Assembly (NCBI GenBank): GCA_050084515.1
Contig: CM114274.1
Coordinates: 25,606,001 to 25,670,000 of the forward strand
Direction of reading: 5' to 3'
Length of the DNA stretch: 64,000 bases
DNA from: Blasia pusilla
Taxonomy: Eukaryota > Marchantiophyta > Marchantiopsida > Blasiales
Positions 11,466 through 22,200 of the stretch are shown here, one piece after another (positions within the stretch are counted from its first letter, which is position 1; every line of letters begins with the position of its first letter). The notes below the pieces were generated by a model. It was not told the origin of the DNA. It saw only the letters and a list, made by a program, of their open reading frames with translations, and did no database searches. Position numbers and translations under genes: made by a program.

Positions 11466-13122
11466 TAATCGCAAGCTAGCACAGCAGAGGAGGATATGAC
11501 GGCATGATCCGTGAATGGTTGGAAGTTCGCGTCATGCACTGGACGATGGTTCTCCTCAACTGCAATAACACTGCCGCATCATCGTGAGACGTGAAGTCTT
11601 ATGATTAGAAAAAGCGACCACGAGAATCGTGCTGCACATTTTCGGATAACTAGTCTTGGACGAACATCGACGGACTATTTGTTTTACGTGTCCCGATATA
11701 CGTGAGTTCACTTTGATAAGAAGCTTCATTTCTTTTTCTAAAGGTGGCAGCGAAACTCGACACACGACTTTTGACGAATCGGATTTTCACGCCATACACC
11801 ATCTCCATTTCTCAAGGAAACTGAGGTGGATTCTTAAACTGCGCTTGAGTGCGTGCTTGCTGCGACCTTGACTCGCAATCTGGAAGGTAGTCATAGCTAG
11901 CATGTTTTGTTGTTCCATGGTTTTCTGCTTTGCGCGTCTCAAGTAAGTGGTTGATCATGGATGGTTCAGACTCTTTTTGTATTACTTCGAGAGCTATGGA
12001 CAAATTGCATGCCTTCCTGCAGACGAGTATTATTGTAGATGCACACCACTATCTCATCTCCACATCGGTCAATGGAGTGAACAAATGCGTTTCATTATTA
12101 TAATCCTCGCGCTGTGTAGAGCGTGTGGAAGGAATAGATCAACTCTCCCACATTACCTTGAAGAGCCAGAGACTGGAGCATCACTTGCTCGGATCAATGC
12201 CCTAGTCTGCAGGGCCGAAATCCTTTCTTGGTAAGTAATTTTAGTTGTGACTTCTTGTCGACACCGGAGTGACAGAAGCTAACATTTAATTCAAGTGCCG
12301 TGTGTTAATTGAATCGCGATTGGTTCCGAAGTAGAGAGAGAATGTTGTTCATAGTAATGCTTGCTCAGTGAAGAGCGATCGACCTTCAACAACCAGAGCC
12401 GAGAGGTCATGTAACACCCCATTCTGCGCTCTCAGATTAGGGTAGCAGTCAGTGTAGCAAGCACAAGCACTCGCCTCTGGATGGATTTTTTCTGAAGAGG
12501 TTGCTATTCCCTATTGTCCATTCGCTCCGGTCTGCCAGTGAAATTTGGAACCCCAAACGGACTGTCTCTGCCAACCGCTTCTGTTCATGCTTTTCTTCAA
12601 TCCTTACAAGTAAACGCTTTGCTCTGTTGATGGTAGCGCCGAATTTTCGACAGGTGCAGTACCGAGCACATGGAAGAATCGCTTTCAGATTGGAAAGCAA
12701 CACATGGGAGCCTATATGCCATACAAGACGGACGAACGGTTCTGCTCTCATCATCCGCCTATTGTCGAACTCGCAATCCTCGCTCTCATCAACTTCATCG
12801 CTTTCGTATGATTGCAGAAGCTTACAATAATACTAGCGGTGCTGTCGAACTCGCGGTTGGTCTAGTCTGAGGACACCCAATCCAACTGTCGATGCGGCGG
12901 AGTGGGCATTTCGCCGACTGATCAGGAGGCATCTCAAGATGTCGCGAGATCGTCGCTAGGGGCTCGCAAAACTCAAGCGAACCTAGACTCTGCCAAGAAT
13001 AACAGCACTGATCCGCTGTCAGTGCTGGACACAGGTCGTCCAAATCAGCGAAATTCGCTGTGTTCTCCGCATCCATCGCTGCGAACAGAGCCATTTGAAA
13101 CACGCACCACTCTCGTCGCGTA
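11466..13122. other. Spacer of moderate GC, no recognised gene
   Basis: On the minus strand two partly overlapping open stretches (about 12449-12834 and 12822-13094) have a plausible coding look, one with an acidic S/E/D-rich start, but I recognise no domain and see no convincing splice model. They could be exons of an unknown gene, or chance. Confidence 0.3.
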
Positions 13123-13324
13123 ACTTAAACCCATAAAGGGGGGACATCTTGAGTACGTCAGGGACCTTCATGAACCTCATCTTCCATTGAGATTACTCAT
13201 AAGCCGTGTGTTCAGCCCAGAGCGAACTTTTCTTTCGCCTTTTACTAAAGAATACCGTGTGCGGGACACAAAAATCGGCGTAGCGAAATCTTTGGAAAGC
13301 CCATCAAAGGGCACCACCAACCTA
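13123..13324 (+). repeat. Three-copy structured repeat, copy C
   Basis: The core at 13230-13269 is identical to those of copies A and B. The downstream hairpin is GCCC...GGGC. The three copies are spaced about 2.2 and 1.9 kb apart in the same orientation. Confidence 0.7.
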
Positions 13325-14382
13325 ACAACGAGACGCAAACGAATCTGGCATAACTTCAACGCTGTGACATGGCAATAAGTCTAATGAACTTCGGGGTTGG
13401 TTGCAGCGTGCGGCCTTTCGAGGTGGGTGCTTAAAGGTCGTTGACAAACTCAATGATATCTTAAGTGGACAAGGAAAAGGGGTGTATGGGCCGTGATAGA
13501 CAGGAAAAAAATTGATACGGTCATCTCCATATGACAAGATTTGTGAAGGTAACACATGACGTCTAGCATGTCCTCCACATAAGTCTCCAAGTTTGAAATC
13601 TCATGTGAAGTCGCACACTTGCTCGTAGTCAAGTATGGTTGTTGTTTTGATTATACATATTTTCTCGTGGGTAAATCTTGTGTGAAGTTAGACTTTCAAT
13701 CAAGTCATCCAGGTAATTCTTTTAGTGTAATGTGACTCCATCCATACACGTTACTCTATGTCAACCTTATGTGCATTCGTGAAATGTTTCTCCATAAGCT
13801 CTTCGCGGTTGGTGTTGGCAATTATGAGAGAGAAGGGACAAGATAGAGGTTGTAGGTTCAGGTTTCCAATTTGTGCCCCATGATACTGCATTGACTTAGC
13901 CATGTTCTAGCCCAATTCGTCCTCTGGTGGCACAAGAGGGGTAACAACAAGCCTTTATGTACTGCATCCTTGATACTGAGTCCTACAAACGAACCAATCC
14001 TATGACAATTTCGTGCTCATGATTGAACAGCTCCAGGCTAGTGCCTAGGTGTAGGGATTGGTGGGATCCATACACATGGCCATGCGCTAGTAGCTCGCTT
14101 GCGATGGAACAATGGAAATTTGAGAAGCCATCTTCTACTTCTACTTCCTTTCCATGAATTTAATGTTATCTCTATCTCGATCTCTCTAAGCGAGTGCAAT
14201 CTCCACTCCATTACAAGATGTGCGTTTGATGTCTCGTGGATCTTGAATTTTCCTTTTCTATTCCTTTAAAACCATGCATGCCCGTTCTGAATTGCTCACA
14301 CAACCGTGCACTCGCTCTCCACCTACTTTGTGCCTTTTCCTCAACGTGTTTCTGTGATTTCTAAATTTCTAAAGGTGGGTGC
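13325..14382. other. Intergenic DNA upstream of the chromovirus
   Basis: No gene recognised. The last few bases before the retroelement (the reading TGG GTG CAA AGA) continue in phase into the PPR relic found beyond the 3' LTR, so this is the left flank of the target site. Confidence 0.5.
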
Positions 14383-14387
14383 AAAGA

Positions 14388-15403
14388 TGTCGCGACCCTC
14401 ATAACCAAACAACACCAAATACGCGCCAAGCGAAACATCAGAACTCAAAGGAACTCACGCCGCGAGGTTTGCGCTTTGGAGAGGCGTTTGGTAGAGTCTC
14501 TTGGAAAAAGTCTAAGAGACGAAACGCGGAACAGAGTTGTGCGTTTCATGCGTTAGTGGTCGCGACCAGGAAACCTAGACCAAACGCGAGCCGAGACTTG
14601 AGATGAGTTGAGTCTTGGAGGTTGGTTGCCAAAGAGGTGAGAACCAGTTTGGAACATGACTAGCGTTTGGGAGAATCTGACTGTGTTTAGGACCATAACG
14701 TTGAGCTCCGAGATGCGTTCGGGACAACTAAGGGCGCGTTGGAAAGCTGATCTTGAGACGCTTCCAACGCATTAAAGATCTCAGCAAACGCATAAGTATA
14801 GGCTGAGATATTGGCCGAAAACGATTCAGAGAGCAATCGGGTTGAGGGCCAGTGGAGGGGCCCGGTGTCTTTCCTAAATGTAGGGGGCCCCTGAAGATCC
14901 CCAGAAGTACTAGTAAGGGGAGTACCTTCTCTGAGATGTCTCGGGAAACGAAACCCCACTTTGGGCGCCAAACGGCGTTTCAAAGGCACGGATGAAACGG
15001 GAGTTTGGCGCGAAACCAAACCCAAACCTGATCCAAGGAGTGGACTTTGTACGCCACACTTGGATTCCAACCGAGATTCACCGTGCGAGTCTTGGTGAGG
15101 AACTCATTGGATGTTCATCGGACGGTTGGAACCGCTAGGCTAAACGCCGTTTGAGTTCTGAACCGACCAGAAAAGTCGGTCCCAAGTCTTTCGAGACTTG
15201 CCCGTGTTGGAAACCGCGAAACTAGGAAGGTTGAGCTTGAAGAGAGAGTCCGAGACGAGAACTCGGAAAGTAATCCCGCTGATTGATCCAAGACCCGACT
15301 AACCGAAGTGCGTGTTTGGATGCGATCAGCGTTGAGCGTGACCTAATGAACGACGCTTCCGCAACAAACAAGATTAACGTTCAAGGAGAGTAGGTGCACG
15401 ACA
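14388..15403 (+). repeat. 5' LTR of the chromovirus
   Basis: 1016 bp, opening TGTCGCGACCCTCATAACC and closing CACGACA. It is nearly the same as the 3' LTR. By eye, most differences are 1-3 base gains or losses (for example runs of G or C differing by one) and fewer are substitutions. Confidence 0.95.
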
Positions 15404-15405
15404 CG

Positions 15406-15417
15406 TGGTATCAGAGC
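15406..15417 (+). other. Primer binding site, initiator tRNA-Met
   Basis: TGGTATCAGAGC lies two bases after the 5' LTR and is complementary to the 3' end of plant initiator tRNA-Met, the usual primer for chromoviruses and many copia elements. Confidence 0.9.
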
Positions 15418-15555
15418 AATTCCTTGATGAGCGTGAACTTGGGGTCGTTGAAGATCTGGGCGTTTGGGGAGAACTCAAGGTAGCCGGAAGACAGCGACGC
15501 AGAGGATGAACGCAAGAGGCGAGGAGGAGATCTGAGAAAAGGCGACGACTCGCAA

Positions 15556-16600
15556 ATGGCGACCAAGGGCGAAGAACCGAGGAAACCGCGAGTCAAAGCA
15601 AAGAAGCCAAGAGACGAATCAATGACGGACCGAGCCGGAGGTGGAATTTGCGACTCGAAGTGCCGAGTCCGGACATGAGGATGTTCCAACCGAAAATCTT
15701 TCCGCGGGACCTTCGGGTCCAAACTTAAACGATCCGGCCTTTTATACCCAAATGATGGGATTGATGAAGGTGATGGCGGACCAGATGGCTGAACAGAGCA
15801 AGGTGATCTCGGAATTCAAGTCAAATGGAGCCTCTAGTTCTGGCAAGAAGCTTTGTAAGACTAATTTGCCAACGCCATTCACAGGAATGGGGCGTTCTCG
15901 GAAAGTGAGCGAGTTTCTAACGGAACTCGAACTCTATTTCAAGCGCAAAAGGCGCATTTAACAAGACAAGGTGACTGTAGCGGTCACGTTTCTGAAGGAT
16001 CACGCTCTCCATTGGTGGACGGCTCACCGGAAAGAACATCTAGGTCGTGGGAAAACGTTGAGTTGGGAAGATTTCAAGGAGTTGATTGGGAACCGATTCA
16101 CTCCGGAATATCAGGAGTACCGCGATGGCATGGAGGTGGTGAGGTTGCGCCAGAGTGGATCACTTGGCGCTTATGTGTGAGAGTTTAGTGCGCTCATGAG
16201 TGCACTTTCCACGGATGAACATACTAAAAAGGTGATCTTCCTAAGTGGACTCAAACCGAGTGCCGAGAAGGCTCTCTTTCGTATGCCTCACATCCCAGAG
16301 ACGTGCGCGGACCTCTTGAGACTAGCCGAGCGGATTGGGGACGATGAAGTCCAACACCCGAAACCCTTTGAGACAAAAAGTTTTTCTAAGTTACAGAAGA
16401 ATAAAGGGACATCCAAGAGGGTTTGAATGGGGGTGAGCGCGACCACGGAGGGTCTCTCGCCCTGGCAAGTAAACGAGTGGAACTCAACGCGGCGAAGGGG
16501 CCGCCGTTCTGAAGTCAACGAATGCCAAAGTGATTTGTTATAATTGTGGCGAACCGGGCATATGGCTAAGGAATGTGTGAGGCCCAAGGTTAGTAAACCG
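15556..16600 (+). pseudogene. gag: gag of the chromovirus (frameshifted)
   Basis: The likely start is ATG 15556 (MATKGEEPRKPRVKAK). The reading then has to change frame near 15640 to continue. A retrotransposon gag (capsid) core follows: ELELYFKRK, then LKDHALHWWTAHRKEH, WEDFKELIGNRFTPEYQEY and a leucine-rich end (PETCADLLRLAERIGDDE). It is broken by stops or shifts near 15960, 16180 and 16426. A CCHC zinc knuckle (CYNCGEPG...) sits at about 16537 but loses its frame after the glycine through a single missing base. As written it cannot make a full capsid protein. Confidence 0.8.
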
Positions 16601-16669
16601 AGTATGATTGCGTTTGCCGCTAAGCATTTATCGGAGGGAGATCTAGATACATCTCTACAGTCACCAAGA

Positions 16670-18545
16670 GGACGCCAATTTGGTTTACCTAGGATCCAAG
16701 ATCGCTAATCGCGATGTGATGTTGCTCGTTGATAGGTGCCGACTCATTCTTGAGTCCGAGAATCGTAAAAACGTTGGGATTGCCAACCACCAAAGCGGAT
16801 GAACCCATTAGGTAGGATTCGCGGGAGGAAAATCCCACCGGACATCGATCTGGTTTTAGGCTAGTTGTGAGATGCGGAGTATTTGAGTTGAAGGAGAATT
16901 TTACAGTTTGCGAGATGGACGGTATCGACGAGTCTTGGGAACACGTTCTTGGATGCGTATGAGGTGGAACTAAGGCGAGACCTTTGAGGTTAAGCGTCTT
17001 GGTTAACGGCAAACGGACGGACGTCAGATTGGTTCGTGAGGTGCCTAGAAAGACGGAGTTGGTGAACGCCATCACGAGGACGAAGTTTGGCCGAGTTAGA
17101 GGAAGGATTCCTTTGCTTGATGAGACGAGTAGAGGATGATGCAAGCGCAAGATGCAGAGATCAGAACTCAGCTTCAAGAGAGATCCCTGAAACACTCAAG
17201 AGAGTTGTGAAAGAATTTGAAGATGTGTTGACTAAGGAGCTTCCGATCGAGTTGCCACCACATAGGGCGGTTGATCATAAGATTGAGGTGATACAGGATC
17301 TCAACCACCTTCAAAGGCACCATATAGGTTGAATCAAGAGGAACTTGCTGAGTTGAAGAAACAGTTGGGTGAACTCCTAGAGAGGGGTTACATCCGAACG
17401 AGCAAGTCACCTTATGGGGCGCCCGTCCTCTTTGTCAAGAAGAAGGATGGGAAGTTGAGACTCTGTGTTGATTATCGGGCGCTGAATAAAGTGACGGTAA
17501 GGAATAACTATCTCTACCGAGGATGGATGACCTCTTTGATCGATTGTCGGGTGCCAAGTATTTCAGCCGGATTGACCTGAAATCAGGATATTATCAGATT
17601 CGGATTGCCGAAGCGGATGTAGAGAAGACCGCGCTCAGTGAGGACGAGATACGGTTCGTTCGAGTTTGTAGTAATGCCTTCGGTCTTTGTAATGCACCTC
17701 CGACGCGTTTACCACTTTGATGAACTCCATCTTTCACAAGGAGACGGATGAGTTTGTGATCATCTATATAGATGACATACTCATCTATTCGAAAACACTA
17801 GAGGAGCACGCTCGACATTTGAAGACGGTGTTTGAGAAACTTAGGCGAATGTTTCGTATGCGAACGCGGATAAGAGTGAGTTCGGTTTGACGAAGATCAA
17901 GTTCTTGGGACATGTGGTGGTGCGGATGGAGTGAGTCCAGACATGGAAAAGGTGAGCGCGATTGCCGAATGGGAACCGCCTTCCACGGTGAAGGGATGTG
18001 AAGGTTCATCGAGAGTCGTCGATTTTAGCGGACATACGTGAAGAATTTTTCGGGCATAGTGAAACCTCTCACGGATTGGACCGCAAAGTTTGCCAATACT
18101 ACATGGACCGAGGAAGTGGATAAAGCGTTCAATCGAGTCAAAGAGATCCTCTCAGAGAACCGATTCAAATCGCCGGAGTTTGAACAACCGGTCGAGGTGC
18201 ACACGGATGCTAGTGATTTCGCGATTGCAGGAATGTTGGTGCAAAAAGGAGACCAGAGCATACGAAAGCAAGAAGCTGACCGACACCGAAAGGAGATGGC
18301 CTACTCATGAGAAAGAGTTGTTTGCGGTGGTTCATTGCTTGAGGAAGTGGCGTCACTATTTGGGACTTCACAGACTCGGTATTCACCGATAACATATCGC
18401 TCAAGTATTTTGAGACCAGGATCGCGTGGACGCCAAAACAACCGGTGGCATGATACCTTGGCGTTGATGAATGTGGAGCTAATCCACAAGCCGGGAAAGA
18501 CAATGTCATTCCGGATCGTTAAGTCGCAGGATGAACACATGCCAT
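16670..18545 (+). pseudogene. pol: Protease, reverse transcriptase and RNase H of the chromovirus (frameshifted)
   Basis: Fragments occur in the expected order. The aspartic protease region is near 16690-16760, where the LLVD active-site segment is followed by a frame break. The RT opens at about 17329 with [20 protein letters not shown], then [35 protein letters not shown] and the catalytic YIDD at about 17766. RNase H is marked by VEVHTDASDFAIAG near 18195. At least six small indels separate these fragments into different frames, so no polyprotein can be made from this copy. Confidence 0.85.
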
Positions 18546-18555
18546 CACGACACAA

Positions 18556-19446
18556 GTGTTGAGAGCAATGTTCCCTAATGAAACAGACCTGGAAAGAAGG
18601 ATTCGTGAAGGATACATGAAGGATGAGCAAGCGAGGGAGTACCTTGGGAAGTTAAAGCGGGGCGAGAAGGTGGCCAATCTGAGTTTGAGACACGGCTTGC
18701 TAAGGTTTAAGCAGAGCAGGATCTATGTAGGCCAAGGCAAGCTACGGACCAAGGTGTTTGTGGAATGTCATGATGGACCTTTGGCGGGACACAAAGGGGA
18801 GAAATCCACTCTTGTTGTTTTGTCTAAGAGGTTCTTCTGGCCCAACATGAAGGAAGATGTTGCTCAATATGTGAAAACATGCGTGACCTGCCAGGCGAAC
18901 CGCGTGTCTTATGCGAAGAAACAAGGTTTACTTCATCCTTTGCCAATCCCGGAGGGACCCTTGCAAAGCATTAGCATGGATTTCATTACGAGTCTTCCAG
19001 AATCTGAGGGATACAACGCTATACTTGTGATAGTTGATCGGTTTAGCAAGTTGGGGAGGTTTGTGCCGACGAGAGAGTCTGCGACGGCCTACGCGACTTC
19101 CCGACTATTCCTGGATGGTTGGTGGCGTGCGCACGGATTGCCTAGGAGCATTGTGTCCGATCGGGATCCGAAGTTTACCAGTGCCTTTTGGAAACATCCA
19201 TTCAGGAGGTTCCGGACCAAACTCAGCTTTAGTACGGCCTTCCATCCTCAAACGGATGGGCAAACGGAAAAAGTAAACTCGGTCGTAAACCAATACTTAC
19301 GGAATTACGTGAGTGCGGACCAAAGAGATTGGGCCAAGTGGTTAAGTATGGCTGAGTATTGTTACAACTCGACTAAGCATTCTGCAACCGGAGAATCTCC
19401 GTTCTTCTGGCGTATCAAAGAGAACCAGAAGGGCCTCTTGACTTAG
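18556..19446 (+). pseudogene. pol: Integrase of the chromovirus (open but detached)
   Basis: A 296-codon open stretch covers the zinc domain (H72, H79, C109, C112) and the catalytic core (D142 in SMDFIT, D202 in VSDRDPKF, E238 in GQTEK), with 35 residues between the last two acids as expected of DD35E integrases. It is the longest undamaged part of the element. It is shown as part of a pseudogene because the upstream polyprotein is broken and the frame closes at 19446, before the C-terminal domain. Confidence 0.9.
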
Positions 19447-20048
19447 CTCTTTCGAAGGGCAATACATCGACACACACTCGTCAAGCAACGGCGGAATGTT
19501 TGTTAGTGGAAATGCAGGAACGACAAGAGCGAGCGAGAGAAAGTCTCGCCAAGGCTCAACTAAGGTACGTAAAGCATGCTAACAAAAGTCGGCGCCATGT
19601 GAGTTTCAAGTTGGGGAACAAGTGTGGTTGAGTGTTAAGAATCTCACTCTTCCGAAAGAATTGTTGCGAAATTGTCGGCCAAGTATCTTTGGACCGTATG
19701 TGATCAAGGCAAGGCCGTTTGAGGATGTGTACACGCGTTGGAGCCGCCAAACGAGTTCAAGATTCACCCGACTTTCCATGTGTCATTATTGAAGAAGTAT
19801 CTTCAAGACAATGTGCGTTCGAGCGAAGGAGGATGTTGAGACCACAACCGGTCATCAGAAATGAGGAACCAGAGTTCGAGGTTGAGACTATTCTGCGTTC
19901 CAGACGTAGGGCCACCAAGTACGAGTACTTGGTCAAGTGGAAAGGCTATCATGTGAAAGAGGTGACTTGGATTGCGGAGGCGGATCTAGAACATGCGCAA
20001 GAAGCATTGCGTGACTTCAGATGGATGCAAGAAAGGCACGTGCGTTAG
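19447..20048 (+). pseudogene. pol: Integrase C-terminus with chromodomain
   Basis: After more frame breaks, the stretch from about 19719 to 20048 is open and ends in a chromodomain (EVETILRSRRRATKYEYLVK, then WKGYHVKEVTWIAEADLEHA) at roughly 19876-20010. Chromodomains on integrases are thought to steer insertion toward chromatin with methylated histone H3. The aromatic residues of the usual binding cage (Y, W, Y) are visible. Confidence 0.85.
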
Positions 20049-20737
20049 TACATGGTGAAGCAATGGACATAACTTGTGACCGGAAAGCTTGGGCCGATAA
20101 CCCGTTGTAACTAGAAAGGTTTAGTTGTTGCAATAAAGAAGACATGGATTTGGAGATTCGATGCTTGTATTGTAATTTTGAGTTTGGTTTGTGCAAGGCA
20201 ATGAGTAGTTCTTCATATGCTTAGGATGTAAGTCAAGGAGACCAAACAATGAGTATTTGAGGTGAGAGCTTGTATTCAGATAAGGCATCTAGATCAGGAC
20301 CAAGTGTTGAAGTACTAGCATTTGGGCTCGCCCTAACGTCGGCGGGGCAGATGAGTTTGTCTTGGGGTTTGTGGTGATCTCATTCATGTTTCATGACTAA
20401 ACTTAGTGACGCGCCTAGGTGGAATACAGGTGACCCAAAAGTAGTACGAGTTGGCTAGGTAGACAGGCGGTTGTTTACAAATAGTGAGTGAAGTGTTAGG
20501 TTGCAGACTTAGTGAGCTTATTTTGATAGTTAGATTAGTTTGGCAGAACTAGTCTGACTCATCAGAAAGCAGAAGCTAATAAGTCTAAGTCTTTTAGCGA
20601 CAAACCTAAGACTTAAGCCAAAAAGAGGAATTGCGGGTTAGCTACGTAACGCGATTTTTGTTAAGGGTCGGCTTCCCGAACTTAACATCAATAAGGTTTG
20701 CGTTGATGAGGACATCAACCTTCTAAGGAGGGGTGAG
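20049..20737 (+). other. Chromovirus 3' untranslated region and purine tract
   Basis: A noncoding stretch between the chromodomain stop and the 3' LTR. It ends in the purine-rich AAGGAGGGGTGAG (20725-20737), the expected plus-strand primer site next to the LTR. Confidence 0.75.
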
Positions 20738-21753
20738 TGTCGCGACCCTCATAACCAAACAACACCAAACGCGCAAGCGAAACATCGAACTCAAAGGAAC
20801 TCACGCCGCGAGGTTTGCGCTTTGAGAGGCGTTTGGTAGAGTCTCTTGGAAAAAGTCTAAGAGACGAAACGTTGGAACAGAGTTGTGCGTTTCATGCGTT
20901 AGTGGTCGCGACCAGGAAACCTAGACCAAACGCGAGCGAGACTTGAGATGAGTTGAGTCTTGAGGTTGGTTGCCAAAGAGGTGAGAACCAGTTTGGAACA
21001 TGACTAGCGTTTGGGGAGAATCTGACTGTGTTTAGGACCATAACGTTGAGCTCCAAGATGCGTTCGGGACAACTAAGGGCGCGTTGGAAAGCTGATCTTG
21101 AGACGCTTCCAACGCATTAAAGATCTCAGCAAACGCATAAGTATAGGCTGAGATATTGGCCGAAAACGATTCAGAGAGCAATCGGGTTGAGGGCCAATTG
21201 AGGCCCAGGTGTCTTTCCTAAATGTAGGGGGCCCTGAAGATCCCCAGAAGTACTAGTAAGGGGAGTACCTTCTCTGAGATGTCTCGGAAACGAAACCCCA
21301 CTTTGGGCGCCAAACGGCGTTTGAGGCACGGATGAAACGGGAGTTTGGCGCGAAACCCAAACCCAAACCTGATCCAAGGGAGTGGACTTTGTACGCCACA
21401 CTTGGATTCCAACCGAGATTCACCGTGCGAGTCTTGGTGAGGAACTCATTGGATGTTCATCGGACGATTGGAACCGCTAGGCGGCAAACGCCGTTTGAGT
21501 TCCCGAACCGACCGAAGAAAGTCTGTCCCAAGTCTTTCGAGACTTGCCCGTGTTGGAAACCGCGAAACTAGGAAGGTTGAGCTTGAAGAGAGAGTCCGAG
21601 ACGAGAACTCGGAAAGTAATCCCGCTGATTGATCCAAGACCCGACTAACCGAAGTGCGTGTTTGGATGCAGATCAGCGTTGAGAGCGTGACCTACTGAAC
21701 GCACGCTTCCGCAACAAACAAGATTAACGTTCAAGGAGAGTAGGCGCACGACA
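20738..21753 (+). repeat. 3' LTR of the chromovirus
   Basis: 1016 bp with the same ends as the 5' LTR, followed directly by the target duplication AAAGA. Confidence 0.95.
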
Positions 21754-21758
21754 AAAGA

Positions 21759-22200
21759 GGTGATAATTGGGAACTAGCAAATCAATGCACAAGTACGTTG
21801 CAATGGTTTCAGACCGAATATCCATACTCACACATCCTTTGTGAATGCTTCGTGTAAGGCTGGAGACATGAGGGTAAACTTCTTAAACATTTAACATGTT
21901 TTGGGTGGAGTATCATTATCAAGTACTTCACCTAGCCTCCTGTGTCTCGAGCTTGAGCTTTGGACGCAATCAACTACGAGTTGATTCAATTGTATGTTAA
22001 TTTGCAAAGGGTGATGGAAGCTATGGATGAGATGAAAAGAATGGGGTTGGAACCCAATCTACAGACCTACACACTATCATACATGGATGGTTATTTTCAG
22101 CCTATCTTGAGAAGGCACTTGTGTGTATTGAGGATATGAAAGCATTGGGTGTGAAGCTTGATGATGTGGTGTATCCCTTTTTTTATCATCTTTCCCATTC
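21759..22200 (+). pseudogene. Relic of a PPR protein gene (PPR4-like), split by the chromovirus
   Basis: Joining the two retroelement flanks through one copy of AAAGA gives the reading W-VQRGDNWELANQ. Further on come, in shifting frames, SFVNASCKAGDM (about 21826), AMDEMKRMGLEPNLQTYT (about 22020) and IIHGWLFSAYLEKALV followed by IEDMKALGVKLDDVVY (to about 22174). These are successive 35-residue pentatricopeptide motifs. From memory they resemble the C-terminal repeats of the chloroplast PPR4-type proteins (At5g04810-like). Frameshifts and stops show it was dead or damaged, and only about two repeats remain recognisable. Confidence 0.6.

Larger units (their letters stand above)
14383..21758 (+). 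mobile_element. Complete Ty3/gypsy chromovirus with 5-bp target duplication
   Basis: The element runs from 14388 to 21753 (7366 bp). It is flanked by the duplication AAAGA at 14383-14387 and 21754-21758. It has two LTRs beginning TGTCGCGACC and ending CACGACA, a tRNA-iMet primer site, then gag, protease, RT, RNase H, integrase and a C-terminal chromodomain, and a purine tract before the 3' LTR. The gene order and the chromodomain place it among plant chromoviruses. Most reading frames are broken by single-base indels, while the integrase core is open for 296 codons. It lies inside a decayed PPR gene. Confidence 0.95.

Noticed and set aside
12449-13103. Two minus-strand frames, one with an acidic SYESDEVDESED-like start, considered as exons of one gene
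   Set aside because: No recognisable domain and no splice join that keeps both frames convincingly. Left as a note in the spacer entry.
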